The notes below the pieces were generated by a model. It worked only from the letters and a program-made list of their open reading frames with translations, was not told the DNA's origin and did no database searches. This document shows positions 34,401 through 48,528 of a stretch of DNA of 64,000 nucleotides, piece by piece (position 1 is the first letter of the stretch; each line of letters starts with the position of its first letter). The stretch lies in the NCBI GenBank assembly GCA_947561715.1, contig OX387197.1, forward strand, positions 16,117,001-16,181,000, read 5' to 3'. The DNA comes from Ascidia mentula (Eukaryota > Chordata > Ascidiacea > Phlebobranchia > Ascidiidae). A program made the translations under genes and the position numbers.

Positions 34401-37200
34401 GTCTTAACTTCGGCCCTATCTAGCCCATTGTTAAGTGGGTCGCGAAAAAAACAGAGTCCAGCCTATGTCTCCCATTGTTAAGTGGGCTTGGGGCTCGAAA
34501 AAAACAGAGTCCAGCCTATCCCACCCAGTCTTAACTTCGGCCCTATCTCGCCCATTGTTAAGTGGGTCGCGAAAAAAACAGAGTCCAGCCTATGTCTCCC
34601 ATTGTTAAGTGAGCTTGGGGCTCGAAAAAAACAGAGTCCAGCCTATCCCACCCAGTCTTAACTTCGGCCCTATCTCGCCCATTGTTAAGTGGGTCGCGAA
34701 AAAAACAGAGTCCAGCCTATGTCTCCCATTGTTAAGTGGGCTTGGGGCTCGAAAAAAACAGAGTCCAGCCCATCCCACCCAGTCTTAACTTCGGCCCTAT
34801 CTCGCCCATTGTTAAGTGGGTCGCGAAAAAAACAGAGTCCAGCCTATGTCGCCCATTGTTAAGTGGGCTTGGGGCTCGAAAAAAACAGAGTCCAGCCTAT
34901 CCCACCCAGTCTTAACTTCGGCCCTATCTAGCCCATTGTTAAGTGGGTCGCGAAAAAAACAGAGTCCAGCCTATGTCGCCCATTGTTAAGTGGGCTTGGG
35001 GCTCGAAAAAAACAGAGTCCAGCCTATCCCACCCAGTCTTAACTTCGGCCCTATCTCGCCCATTGTTAAGTGGGTCGCGAAAAAAACAGAGTCCAGCCTA
35101 TGTCTCCCATTGTTAAGTGGGCTTGGGGCTCGAAAAAAACAGAGTCCAGCCAATGTCTCCCATTGTTAAGTGGGTATGGGGCTCGAAAAAAACAGAGTCC
35201 AGCCTATCCCACCAAGTCTTAACTTCGGCCCTATCTAGCCCATTGTTAAGTGGGTCGCGAAAAAAACAGAGTCCAGCCTATGTCGCCCATTGTTAAGTGG
35301 GCTTGGGGCTCGAAAAAAACAGAGTCCAGCCTATCCCACCCAGTCTTAACTTCGGCCCTATCTCGCCCATTGTTAAGTGGGTCGCGAAAAAAACAGAGTC
35401 CAGCCTATGTCTCCCATTGTTAAGTTGGCTTGGGGCTCGAAAAAAACAGAGTCCAGCCAATGTCTCCCATTGTTAAGTGGGCTTGGGGCTAGAAAAAAAA
35501 CAGAGTCCAGCCTATCTCACCCAGTCTTAACTTCGGCCCTATCTCGCCCATTGTTAAGTGGGTCGCGAAAAAAACAGAGTCCAGCCTATGTCGCCCATTG
35601 TTAAGTGGGCTTGGGGCTCGAAAAAAACAGAGTCCAGCCTATCCCACCCAGTCTTAACTTCGGCCCTATCTAGCCCATTGTTAAGTGGGTCGCGATAAAA
35701 ACAGCCTATCCCACCCAGTCTTAACTTCGGCCCTATCTAGCCCATTGTTAAGTGGGTCGCGAAAAAAACAGAGTCCAGCCTATGTCGCCCATTGTTAAGT
35801 GGGCTTGGGGCTCGAAAAAAACAGAGTCCAGCCTATCCCACCCAGTCTTAACTTCGGCCCTATCTCGCCCATTGTTAAGTGGGTCGCGAAAAAAACAGAG
35901 TCCAGCCTATGTCTCCCATTGTTAAGTGGGCCTGGGGCTAGAAAAAAACAGAGTCCAGCCTATCCCACCCAGTCTTAACTTCGGCCCTATCTAGCCCATT
36001 GTTAAGTGGGTCGCGAAAAAAACAGAGTCCAGCCTATGTCTCCCATTGTTAAGTGGGCTTGGGGCTCGAAAAAAACAGAGTCCAGCCTATCCCACCCAGT
36101 CTTAACTTCGGCCCTATCTCGCCCATTGTTAAGTGGGTCGCGAAAAAAACAGAGTCCAGCCTATGTCTCCCATTGTTAAGTGAGCTTGGGGCTCGAAAAA
36201 AACAGAGTCCAGCCTATCCCACCCAGTCTTAACTTCGGCCCTATCTCGCCCATTGTTAAGTGGGTCGCGAAAAAAACAGAGTCCAGCCTATGTCTCCCAT
36301 TGTTAAGTGGGCTTGGGGCTCGAAAAAAACAGAGTCCAGCCCATCCCACCCAGTCTTAACTTCGGCCCTATCTCGCCCATTGTTAAGTGGGTCGCGAAAA
36401 AAACAGAGTCCAGCCTATGTCGCCCATTGTTAAGTGGGCTTGGGGCTCGAAAAAAACAGAGTCCAGCCTATCCCACCCAGTCTTAACTTCGGCCCTATCT
36501 AGCCCATTGTTAAGTGGGTCGCGAAAAAAACAGAGTCCAGCCTATGTCGCCCATTGTTAAGTGGGCTTGGGGCTCGAAAAAAACAGAGTCCAGCCTATCC
36601 CACCCAGTCTTAACTTCGGCCCTATCTCGCCCATTGTTAAGTGGGTCGCGAAAAAAACAGAGTCCAGCCTATGTCTCCCATTGTTAAGTGGGCTTGGGGC
36701 TCGAAAAAAACAGAGTCCAGCCAATGTCTCCCATTGTTAAGTGGGTATGGGGCTCGAAAAAAACAGAGTCCAGCCTATCCCACCAAGTCTTAACTTCGGC
36801 CCTATCTAGCCCATTGTTAAGTGGGTCGCGAAAAAAACAGAGTCCAGCCTATGTCGCCCATTGTTAAGTGGGCTTGGGGCTCGAAAAAAACAGAGTCCAG
36901 CCTATCCCACCCAGTCTTAACTTCGGCCCTATCTCGCCCATTGTTAAGTGGGTCGCGAAAAAAACAGAGTCCAGCCTATGTCTCCCATTGTTAAGTTGGC
37001 TTGGGGCTCGAAAAAAACAGAGTCCAGCCAATGTCTCCCATTGTTAAGTGGGCTTGGGGCTCGAAAAAAACAGAGTCCAGCCTATCCCACCCAGTCTTAA
37101 CTTCGGCCCTATCTAGCCCATTGTTAAGTGGGTGGCGAAAAAAACAGAGTTCAGCCTATGTCTCCCATTGTTAAGTGGGCTTGGGGCTAGAAAAAAAACA
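31440..37200 (+). repeat. Tandem copies of a 1.57-1.70 kb higher-order repeat
   Basis: The cccaccaag variant recurs at 31819, 33516, 35214 and 36785, and A' at 32423, 34121 and 35692, giving spacings of 1,697, 1,698 and 1,571. The 1,571 copy has lost one 127-bp dimer, the one with the gtggcg/gttcag head, near 35,480. 1,698 resolves as one A', twelve dimers, two extra B monomers and one extra A base. The last copy is partial. Confidence 0.8.
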
Positions 37201-38788
37201 GAGTCCAGCCTATCTCACCCAGTCTTAACTTCGGCCCTATCTCGCCCATTGTTAAGTGGGTCGCGAAAAAAACAGAGTCCAGCCTATGTCTCCCATTGTT
37301 AAGTGGGCTTGGGGCTCGAAAAAAACAGAGTCCAGCCTATCCCACCCAGTCTTAACTTCGGCCCTATCTCGCCCATTGTTAAGTGGGTCGCGAAAAAAAC
37401 AGAGTCCAGCCTATGTCGCCCATTGTTAAGTGGGCTTGGGGCTCGAAAAAAACGGAGTCCAGCCTATCCCACCCAGTCTTAACTTCGGCCCTATCTAGCC
37501 CATTGTTAAGTGGGTGGCGAAAAAAACAGAGTTCAGCCTATGTCTCCCATTGTTAAGTGGGCTTGGGGCTAGAAAAAAACAGAGTCCAGCCTATCCCACC
37601 CAGTCTTAACTTCGGCCCTATCTCGCCCATTGTTAAGTGGGTCGCGAAAAAAACAGAGTCCAGTCTATGTCTCCCATTGTTAAGTGGGCTTGGGGCTCGA
37701 AAAAAACAGAGTCCAGCCTATCCCACCCAGTCTTAACTTCGGCCCTATCTCGCCCATTGTTAAGTGGGTCGCGAAAAAAACAGAGTCCAGCCTATGTCGC
37801 CCATTGTTAAGTGGGCTTGGGGCTCGAAAAAAACAGAGTCCAGCCTATCCCACCCAGTCTTAACTTCGGCCCTATCTCGCCCATTGTTAAGTGGGTCGCG
37901 AAAAAAACAGAGTCCAGCCTATGTCTCCCATTGTTAAGTGGGCCTGGGGCTAGAAAAAAACAGAGTCCAGCCTATCCCACCCAGTCTTAACTTCGGCCAT
38001 ATCTAGCCCATTGTTAAGTGGGTCGCGAAAAAAACAGAGTCCAGCCTATGTCGCCCATTGTTAAGTGGGCTTGGGGCTCGAAAAAAACAGAGTCCAGCCT
38101 ATCCCACCCAGTCTTAACTTCGGCCCTATCTCGCCCATTGTTAAGTGGGTCGCGAAAAAAACAGAGTCCAGCCTATGTCTCCCATTGTTAAGTGAGCTTG
38201 GGGCTCGAAAAAAACAGAGTCCAGCCTATCCCACCCAGTCTTAACTTCGGCCCTATCTCGCCCATTGTTAAGTGGGTCGCGAAATAAACAGAGTCCAGCC
38301 TATGTCTCCCATTGTTAAGTGGGCTTGGGGCTCGAAAAAAACAGAGTCCAGCCTATCCCACCCAGTCTTAACTTCGGCCCTATCTCGCCCATTGTTAAGT
38401 GGGTCGCGAAAAAAAACAGAGTTCAGCCTATGTCTCCCATTGTTAAGTGGGCTTGGGGCTAGAAAAAAACAGAGTCCAGCCTATCCCACCCAGTCTTAAC
38501 TTCGGCCCTATCTCGCCCATTGTTAAGTGGGTCGCGAAAAAAACAGAGTCCAGCCTATGTCTCCCATTGTTAAGTGGGCTTGGGGCTCGAAAAAAACAGA
38601 GTCCAGCCTATCCCACCCAGTCTTAACTTCGGCCCTATCTCGCCCATTGTTAAGTGGGTCGCGAAAAAAACAGAGTCCAGCCTATGTCGCCCATTGTTAA
38701 GTGGGCTTGGGGCTCGAAAAAAACAGAGTCCAGCCTATCCCACCCAGTCTTAACTTCGGCTCTATCTAGCCCATTGTTAAGTGGGTCG

Positions 38789-40051
38789 CGATAAAAACAG
38801 CCTATCCCACCCAGTCTTAACTTCGGCCCTATCTAGCCCATTGTTAAGTGGGTCGCGAAAAAAACAGAGTCCAGCCTATGTCGCCCATTGTTAAGTGGGC
38901 TTGGGGCTCGAAAAAAACAGAGTCCAGCCTATCCCACCCAGTCTTAACTTCGGCCCTATCTCGCCCATTGTTAAGTGGGTCGCGAAAAAAACAGAGTCCA
39001 GCCTATGTCTCCCATTGTTAAGTGGGCCTGGGGCTAGAAAAAAACAGAGTCCAGCCTATCCCACCCAGTCTTAACTTCGGCCCTATCTAGCCCATTGTTA
39101 AGTGGGTCGCGAAAAAAACAGAGTCCAGCCTATGTCTCCCATTGTTAAGTGGGCTTGGGGCTCGAAAAAAACAGAGTCCAGCCTATCCCACCCAGTCTTA
39201 ACTTCGGCCCTATCTCGCCCATTGTTAAGTGGGTCGCGAAAAAAACAGAGTCCAGCCTATGTCTCCCATTGTTAAGTGAGCTTGGGGCTCGAAAAAAACA
39301 GAGTCCAGCCTATCCCACCCAGTCTTAACTTCGGCCCTATCTCGCCCATTGTTAAGTGGGTCGCGAAAAAAACAGAGTCCAGCCTATGTCTCCCATTGTT
39401 AAGTGGGCTTGGGGCTCGAAAAAAACAGAGTCCAGCCTATCCCACCCAGTCTTAACTTCGGCCCTATCTCGCCCATTGTTAAGTGGGTCGCGAAAAAAAC
39501 AGAGTCCAGCCAATGTCGCCCATTGTTAAGTGGGCTTGGGGCTCGAAAAAAACAGAGTCCAGCCAATGTCTCCCATTGTTAAGTGGGCTTGGGGCTCGAA
39601 AAAAACAGAGTCCAGCCTATCCCACCCAGTCTTAACTTCGGCCCTATCTAGCCCATTGTTAAGTGGGTGGCGAAAAAAACAGAGTTCAGCCTATGTCTCC
39701 CATTGTTAAGTGGGCTTGGGGCTAGAAAAAAACAGAGTCCAGCCTATCCCACCCAGTCTTAACTTCGGCCCTATCTCGCCCATTGTTAAGTGGGTCGCGA
39801 AAAAAACAGAGTCCAGCCTATGTCTCCCATTGTTAAGTGGGCTTGGGGCTCGAAAAAAACAGAGTCCAGCCTATCCCACCCAGTCTTAACTTCGGCCCTA
39901 TCTCGCCCATTGTTAAGTGGGTCGCGAAAAAAAAAGAGTCCAGCCTATGTCGCCCATTGTTAAGTGGGCTTGGGGCTCGAAAAAAACAGAGTCCAGCCTA
40001 TCCCACCCAGTCTTAACTTCGGCCCTATCTAGCCCATTGTTAAGTGGGTCG
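38789..40051 (+). repeat. 1,263-bp higher-order repeat (20 monomers), first copy
   Basis: One A', nine A and ten B monomers (67+9x127+53 = 1,263). Further copies of the same length lie at 47073-48335, 53805-55067 and 59640-60902. Internal order includes a cctggggctag B, a gtgagc B, a ccaatgtcg/ccaatgtct B doublet, then the gtggcg-gttcag B and a final ctag A before the next A'. The copy at 62,120-63,562 is 180 bp longer (one dimer plus one B). Confidence 0.85.
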
Positions 40052-43000
40052 CGATAAAAACAGCCTATCCCACCCAGTCTTAACATCGGCCCTATCTAGC
40101 CCATTGTTAAGTGGGTCGCGAAAAAAACAGAGTCCAGCCTATGTCGCCCATTGTTAAGTGGGCTTGGGGCTCGAAAAAAACAGAGTCCAGCCTATCCCAC
40201 CCAGTCTTAACTTCGGCCCTATCTAGCCCATTGTTAAGTGGGTGGCGAAAAAAACAGAGTTCAGCCTATGTCTCCCATTGTTAAGTGGGCTTGGGGCTAG
40301 AAAAAAACAGAGTCCAGCCTATCCCACCCAGTCTTAACTTCGGCCCTATCTCGCCCATTGTTAAGTGGGTCGCGAAAAAAACAGAGTCCAGCCTATGTCT
40401 CCCATTGTTAAGTGGGCCTGGGGCTAGAAAAAAACAGAGTCCAGCCTATCCCACCCAGTCTTAACTTCGGCCCTATCTAGCCCATTGTTAAGTGGGTCGC
40501 GAAAAAAACAGAGTCCAGCCTATGTCTCCCATTGTTAAGTGGGCTTGGGGCTCGAAAAAAACAGAGTCCAGCCAATCCCACCCAGTCTTAACTTCGGCCC
40601 TATCTCGCCCATTGTTAAGTGGGTCGCGAAAAAAACAGAGTCCAGCCTATGTCTCCCATTGTTAAGTGAGCTTGGGGCTCGAAAAAAACAGAGTCCAGCC
40701 TATCCCACCCAGTCTTAACTTCGGCCCTATCTCGCCCATTGTTAAGTGGGTCGCGAAAAAAAACAGAGTCCAGCCTATGTCTCCCATTGTTAAGTGGGCT
40801 TGGGGCTCGAAAAAAACAGAGTCCAGCCTATCCCACCCAGTCTTAACTTCGGCCCTATCTCGCCCATTGTTAAGTGGGTCGCGAAAAAAAACAGAGTCCA
40901 GCCTATGTCTCCCATTGTTAAGTGGGCTTGGGGCTCGAAAAAAACAGAGTCCAGCCTATCCCACCCAGTCTTAACTTCGGCCCTATCTCGCCCATTGTTA
41001 AGTGGGTCGCGAAAAAAACAGAGTCCAGCCTATGTCTCCCATTGTTAAGTGGGCTTGGGGCTCGAAAAAAACAGAGTCCAGCCTATAACACCCAGTCTTA
41101 ACTTCGGCCCTATTTCGCCCATTGTTAAGTGGGTCGCGAAAAAAACAGAGTTCAGCCTATGTCTCCCATTGTTAAGTGGGCTTGGGGCTAGAAAAAAACA
41201 GAGTCCAGCCTATCCCACCCAGTCTTAACTTCGGCCCTATCTCGCCCATTGTTAAGTGGGTCGCGAAAAAAACAGAGTCCAGCCTATGTCTCCCATTGTT
41301 AAGTGGGCTTGGGGCTCGAAAAAAACAGAGTCCAGCCTATCCCACCCAGTCTTAACTTCGGCCCTATCTCGCCCATTGTTAAGTGGGTCGCGAAAAAAAC
41401 AGAGTCCAGCCTATGTCGCCCATTGTTAAGTGGGCTTGGGGCTCGAAAAAAACGGAGTCCAGCCTATCCCACCCAGTCTTAACTTCGGCCCTATCTAGCC
41501 CATTGTTAAGTGGGTGGCGAAAAAAACAGAGTTCAGCCTATGTCTCCCATTGTTAAGTGGGCTTGGGGCTAGAAAAAAACAGAGTCCAGCCTATCCCACC
41601 CAGTCTTAACTTCGGCCCTATCTCGCCCATTGTTAAGTGGGTCGCGAAAAAAACAGAGTCCAGCCTATGTCTCCCATTGTTAAGTGGGCTTGGGGCTCGA
41701 AAAAAACAGAGTCCAGCCTATCCCACCCAGTCTTAACTTCGGCCCTATCTCGCCCATTGTTAAGTGGGTCGCGAAAAAAACAGAGTCCAGCCTATGTCGC
41801 CCATTGTTAAGTGGGCTTGGGGCTCGAAAAAAACAGAGTCCAGCCTATCCCACCCAGTCTTAACTTCGGCCCTATCTAGCCCATTGTTAAGTGGGTCGCG
41901 ATAAAAACAGCCTATCCCACCCAGTCTTAACTTCGGCCCTATCTAGCCCATTGTTAAGTGGGTCGCGAAAAAAACAGAGTCCAGCCTATGTCGCCCATTG
42001 TTAAGTGGGCTTGGGGCTCGAAAAAAACAGAGTCCAGCCTATCCCACCCAGTCTTAACTTCGGCCCTATCTCGCCCATTGTTAAGTGGGTCGCGAAAAAA
42101 ACAGAGTCCAGCCTATGTCTCCCATTGTTAAGTGGGCCTGGGGCTAGAAAAAAACAGAGTCCAGCCTATCCCACCCAGTCTTAACTTCGGCCCTATCTAG
42201 CCCATTGTTAAGTGGGTCGCGAAAAAAACAGAGTCCAGCCTATGTCTCCCATTGTTAAGTGGGCTTGGGGCTCGAAAAAAACAGAGTCCAGCCTATCCCA
42301 CCCAGTCTTAACTTCGGCCCTATCTCGCCCATTGTTAAGTGGGTCGCGAAAAAAACAGAGTCCAGCCTATGTCTCCCATTGTTAAGTGAGCTTGGGGCTC
42401 GAAAAAAACAGAGTCCAGCCTATCCCACCCAGTCTTAACTTCGGCCCTATCTCGCCCATTGTTAAGTGGGTCGCGAAAAAAACAGAGTCCAGCCTATGTC
42501 TCCCATTGTTAAGTGGGCTTGGGGCTCGAAAAAAACAGAGTCCAGCCCATCCCACCCAGTCTTAACTTCGGCCCTATCTCGCCCATTGTTAAGTGGGTCG
42601 CGAAAAAAACAGAGTCCAGCCTATGTCGCCCATTGTTAAGTGGGCTTGGGGCTCGAAAAAAACAGAGTCCAGCCTATCCCACCCAGTCTTAACTTCGGCC
42701 CTATCTAGCCCATTGTTAAGTGGGTCGCGAAAAAAACAGAGTCCAGCCTATGTCGCCCATTGTTAAGTGGGCTTGGGGCTCGAAAAAAACAGAGTCCAGC
42801 CTATCCCACCCAGTCTTAACTTCGGCCCTATCTCGCCCATTGTTAAGTGGGTCGCGAAAAAAACAGAGTCCAGCCTATGTCTCCCATTGTTAAGTGGGCT
42901 TGGGGCTCGAAAAAAACAGAGTCCAGCCAATGTCTCCCATTGTTAAGTGGGTATGGGGCTCGAAAAAAACAGAGTCCAGCCTATCCCACCAAGTCTTAAC

Positions 43001-44402
43001 TTCGGCCCTATCTAGCCCATTGTTAAGTGGGTCGCGAAAAAAACAGAGTCCAGCCTATGTCGCCCATTGTTAAGTGGGCTTGGGGCTCGAAAAAAACAGA
43101 GTCCAGCCTATCCCACCCAGTCTTAACTTCGGCCCTATCTCGCCCATTGTTAAGTGGGTCGCGAAAAAAACAGAGTCCAGCCTATGTCTCCCATTGTTAA
43201 GTTGGCTTGGGGCTCGAAAAAACAGAGTCCAGCCAATGTCTCCCATTGTTAAGTGGGCTTGGGGCTCGAAAAAAACAGAGTCCAGCCTATCCCACCCAGT
43301 CTTAACTTCGGCCCTATCTAGCCCATTGTTAAGTGGGTGGCGAAAAAAACAGAGTTCAGCCTATGTCTCCCATTGTTAAGTGGGCTTGGGGCTAGAAAAA
43401 AAACAGAGTCCAGCCTATCTCACCCAGTCTTAACTTCGGCCCTATCTCGCCCATTGTTAAGTGGGTCGCGAAAAAAACAGAGTCCAGCCTATGTCGCCCA
43501 TTGTTAAGTGGGCTTGGGGCTCGAAAAAAACAGAGTCCAGCCTATCCCACCCAGTCTTAACTTCGGCCCTATCTAGCCCATTGTTAAGTGGGTCGCGATA
43601 AAAACAGCCTATCCCACCCAGTCTTAACTTCGGCCCTATCTAGCCCATTGTTAAGTGGGTCGCGAAAAAAACAGAGTCCAGCCTATGTCGCCCATTGTTA
43701 AGTGGGCTTGGGGCTCGAAAAAAACAGAGTCCAGCCTATCCCACCCAGTCTTAACTTCGGCCCTATCTCGCCCATTGTTAAGTGGGTCGCGAAAAAAACA
43801 GAGTCCAGCCTATGTCTCCCATTGTTAAGTGGGCCTGGGGCTAGAAAAAAACAGAGTCCAGCCTATCCCACCCAGTCTTAACTTCGGCCCTATCTAGCCC
43901 ATTGTTAAGTGGGTCGCGAAAAAAACAGAGTCCAGCCTATGTCTCCCATTGTTAAGTGGGCTTGGGGCTCGAAAAAAACAGAGTCCAGCCTATCCCACCC
44001 AGTCTTAACTTCGGCCCTATCTCGCCCATTGTTAAGTGGGTCGCGAAAAAAACAGAGTCCAGCCTATGTCTCCCATTGTTAAGTGAGCTTGGGGCTCGAA
44101 AAAAACAGAGTCCAGCCTATCCCACCCAGTCTTAACTTCGGCCCTATCTCGCCCATTGTTAAGTGGGTCGCGAAAAAAACAGAGTCCAGCCTATGTCTCC
44201 CATTGTTAAGTGGGCTTGGGGCTCGAAAAAAACAGAGTCCAGCCCATCCCACCCAGTCTTAACTTCGGCCCTATCTCGCCCATTGTTAAGTGGGTCGCGA
44301 AAAAAACAGAGTCCAGCCTATGTCGCCCATTGTTAAGTGGGCTTGGGGCTCGAAAAAAACAGAGTCCAGCCTATCCCACCCAGTCTTAACTTCGGCCCTA
44401 TC
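40052..44402 (+). repeat. 4.2-kb segmental duplication, right copy
   Basis: Partner of 25,209-29,432. It has an extra dimer before 40,666, lacks the ctttggg dimer present at 26,041-26,170, and has one dimer restored between 41,898 and 43,595. Its A' at 40,052 carries the taacatcgg variant, which the left copy lacks, so that base change arose after the duplication or came in by exchange from the right-hand domain. Confidence 0.78.
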
Positions 44403-45424
44403 TCGCCCATTGTTAAGTGGGTCGCGAAAAAAACAGAGTCCAGCCTATGTCTCCCATTGTTAAGTGGGCTTGGGGCTCGAAAAAAACAGAGTCCAGCCAA
44501 TGTCTCCCATTGTTAAGTGGGTATGGGGCTCGAAAAAAACAGAGTCCAGCCTATCCCACCAAGTCTTAACTTCGGCCCTATCTAGCCCATTGTTAAGTGG
44601 GTCGCGAAAAAAACAGAGTCCAGCCTATGTCGCCCATTGTTAAGTGGGCTTGGGGCTCGAAAAAAACAGAGTCCAGCCTATCCCACCCAGTCTTAACTTC
44701 GGCCCTATCTCGCCCATTGTTAAGTGGGTCGCGAAAAAAACAGAGTCCAGCCTATGTCTCCCATTGTTAAGTTGGCTTGGGGCTCGAAAAAAACAGAGTC
44801 CAGCCAATGTCTCCCATTGTTAAGTGGGCTTGGGGCTCGGAAAAAACAGAGTCCAGCCTATCCCACCCAGTCTTAACTTCGGCCCTATCTAGCCCATTGT
44901 TAAGTGGGTGGCGAAAAAAACAGAGTTCAGCCTATGTCTCCCATTGTTAAGTGGGCTTGGGGCTAGAAAAAAAACAGAGTCCAGCCTATCTCACCCAGTC
45001 TTAACTTCGGCCCTAACTCGCCCATTGTTAAGTGGGTCGCGAAAAAAACAGAGTCCAGCCTATGTCTCCCATTGTTAAGTGGGCTTGGGGCTCGAAAAAA
45101 ACAGAGTCCAGCCTATCCCACCCAGTCTTAACTTCGGCCCTATCTCGCCCATTGTTAAGTGGGTCGCGAAAAAAACAGAGTCCAGCCTATGTCGCCCATT
45201 GTTAAGTGGGCTTGGGGCTCGAAAAAAACGGAGTCCAGCCTATCCCACCCAGTCTTAACTTCGGCCCTATCTAGCCCATTGTTAAGTGGGTGGCGAAAAA
45301 AACAGAGTTCAGCCTATGTCTCCCATTGTTAAGTGGGCTTGGGGCTAGAAAAAAACAGAGTCCAGCCTATCCCACCCAGTCTTAACTTCGGCCCTATCTC
45401 GCCCATTGTTAAGTGGGTCGCGAA

Positions 45425-48400
45425 AAAAACAGAGTCCAGCCTATGTCGCCCATTGTTAAGTGGGCTTGGGGCTCGAAAAAAACAGAGTCCAGCCTATCCC
45501 ACCCAGTCTTAACTTCGGCCCTATCTCGCCCATTGTTAAGTGGGTCGCGAAAAAAACAGAGTCCAGCCTATGTCTCCCATTGTTAAGTGGGCCTGGGGCT
45601 AGAAAAAAACAGAGTCCAGCCTATCCCACCCAGTCTTAACTTCGGCCATATCTAGCCCATTGTTAAGTGGGTCGCGAAAAAAACAGAGTCCAGCCTATGT
45701 CGCCCATTGTTAAGTGGGCTTGGGGCTCGAAAAAAACAGAGTCCAGCCTATCCCACCCAGTCTTAACTTCGGCCCTATCTCGCCCATTGTTAAGTGGGTC
45801 GCGAAAAAAACAGAGTCCAGCCTATGTCTCCCATTGTTAAGTGAGCTTGGGGCTCGAAAAAAACAGAGTCCAGCCTATCCCACCCAGTCTTAACTTCGGC
45901 CCTATCTCGCCCATTGTTAAGTGGGTCGCGAAATAAACAGAGTCCAGCCTATGTCTCCCATTGTTAAGTGGGCTTGGGGCTCGAAAAAAACAGAGTCCAG
46001 CCTATCCCACCCAGTCTTAACTTCGGCCCTATCTCGCCCATTGTTAAGTGGGTCGCGAAAAAAAACAGAGTCCAGCCTATGTCTCCCATTGTTAAGTGGG
46101 CTTGGGGCTCGAAAAAAACAGAGTCCAGCCTATCCCACCCAGTCTTAACTTCGGCCCTATCTCGCCCATTGTTAAGTGGGTCGCGAAAAAAACAGAGTCA
46201 AGCCTATGTCTCCCATTGTTAAGTGGGCTTTGGGCTCGAAAAAAACAGAGTCCAGCCTATCCCACCCAGTCTTAACTTCGGCCCTATCTAGCCCATTGTT
46301 AAGTGGGTCGCGAAAAAAACAGAGTCCAGCCTATGTCTCCCATTGTTAAGTGGGCTTGGGGCTCGAAAAAAACAGAGTCCAGCCTATAACACCCAGTCTT
46401 AACTTCGGCCCTATTTCGCCCATTGTTAAGTGGGTCGCGAAAAAAACAGAGTTCAGCCTATGTCTCCCATTGTTAAGTGGGCTTGGGGCTAGAAAAAAAC
46501 AGAGTCCAGCCTATCCCACCCAGTCTTAACTTCGGCCCTATCTCGCCCATTGTTAAGTGGGTCGCGAAAAAAACAGAGTCCAGCCTATGTCTCCCATTGT
46601 TAAGTGGGCTTGGGGCTCGAAAAAAACAGAGTCCAGCCTATCCCACCCAGTCTTAACTTCGGCCCTATCTAGCCCATTGTTAAGTGGGTGGCGAAAAAAA
46701 CAGAGTTCAGCCTATGTCTCCCATTGTTAAGTGGGCTTGGGGCTAGAAAAAAACAGAGTCCAGCCTATCCCACCCAGTCTTTACTTCGGCCCTATCTCGC
46801 CCATTGTTAAGTGGGTCGCGAAAAAAACAGAGTCCAGCCTATGTCTCCCATTGTTAAGTGGGCTTGGGGCTCGAAAAAAACAGAGTCCAGCCTATCCCAC
46901 CCAGTCTTAACTTCGGCCCTATCTCGCCCATTGTTAAGTGGGTCGCGAAAAAAACAGAGTCCAGCCTATGTCGCCCATTGTTAAGTGGGCTTGGGGCTCG
47001 AATAAAACCGAGTCCAGCCTATCCCACCCAGTCTTAACTTCGGCCCTATCTAGCCCATTGTTAAGTGGGTCGCGATAAAAACAGCCTATCCCACCCAGTC
47101 TTAACTTCGGCCCTATCTAGCCCATTGTTAAGTGGGTCGCGAAAAAAACAGAGTCCAGCCTATGTCGCCCATTGTTAAGTGGGCTTGGGGCTCGAAAAAA
47201 ACAGAGTCCAGCCTATCCCACCCAGTCTTAACTTCGGCCCTATCTCGCCCATTGTTAAGTGGGTCGCGAAAAAAACAGAGTCCAGCCTATGTCTCCCATT
47301 GTTAAGTGGGCCTGGGGCTAGAAAAAAACAGAGTCCAGCCTATCCCACCCAGTCTTAACTTCGGCCCTATCTAGCCCATTGTTAAGTGGGTCGCGAAAAA
47401 AACAGAGTCCAGCCTATGTCTCCCATTGTTAAGTGGGCTTGGGGCTCGAAAAAAACAGAGTCCAGCCTATCCCACCCAGTCTTAACTTCGGCCCTATCTC
47501 GCCCATTGTTAAGTGGGTCGCGAAAAAAACAGAGTCCAGCCTATGTCTCCCATTGTTAAGTGAGCTTGGGGCTCGAAAAAAACAGAGTCCAGCCTATCCC
47601 ACCCAGTCTTAACTTCGGCCCTATCTCGCCCATTGTTAAGTGGGTCGCGAAAAAAACAGAGTCCAGCCTATGTCTCCCATTGTTAAGTGGGCTTGGGGCT
47701 CGAAAAAAACAGAGTCCAGCCTATCCCACCCAGTCTTAACTTCGGCCCTATCTCGCCCATTGTTAAGTGGGTCGCGAAAGAAACAGAGTCCAGCCAATGT
47801 CGCCCATTGTTAAGTGGGCTTGGGGCTCGAAAAAAACAGAGTCCAGCCAATGTCTCCCATTGTTAAGTGGGCTTGGGGCTCGAAAAAAACAGAGTCCAGC
47901 CTATCCCACCCAGTCTTAACTTCGGCCCTATCTAGCCCATTGTTAAGTGGGTGGCGAAAAAAACAGAGTTCAGCCTATGTCTCCCATTGTTAAGTGGGCT
48001 TGGGGCTAGAAAAAAACAGAGTCCAGCCTATCCCACCCAGTCTTAACTTCGGCCCTATCTCGCCCATTGTTAAGTGGGTCGCGAAAAAAACAGAGTCCAG
48101 CCTATGTCTCCCATTGTTAAGTGGGCTTGGGGCTCGAAAAAAACAGAGTCCAGCCTATCCCACCCAGTCTTAACTTCGGCCCTATCTCGCCCATTGTTAA
48201 GTGGGTCGCGAAAAAAACAGAGTCCAGCCTATGTCGCCCATTGTTAAGTGGGCTTGGGGCTCGAAAAAAACAGAGTCCAGCCTATCCCACCCAGTCTTAA
48301 CTTCGGCCCTATCTAGCCCATTGTTAAGTGGGTCGCGATAAAAACAGCCTATCCCACCCAGTCTTAACATCGGCCCTATCTAGCCCATTGTTAAGTGGGT

Positions 48401-48528
48401 CGCGAAAAAAACAGAGTCCAGCCTATGTCGCCCATTGTTAAGTGGGCTTGGGGCTCGAAAAAAACAGAGTCCAGCCTATCCCACCCAGTCTTAACTTCGG
48501 CCCTATCTAGCCCATTGTTAAGTGGGTG
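45425..48528 (+). repeat. 3.1-kb segmental duplication (partner at 52,157-55,260)
   Basis: At offset 6,732 the markers ggccatatctag (about 45,647/52,379), gaaataaac (about 45,931/52,663), A' (47072/53804 and 48335/55067), gaaagaaac (about 47,776/54,508) and taacatcgg all coincide. The match stops where one side has gtggcg and the other a second A'. Part of it (gaaataaac, ggccatatc) also matches the 37.8-38.4 kb region at offset 7,649. Confidence 0.8.
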
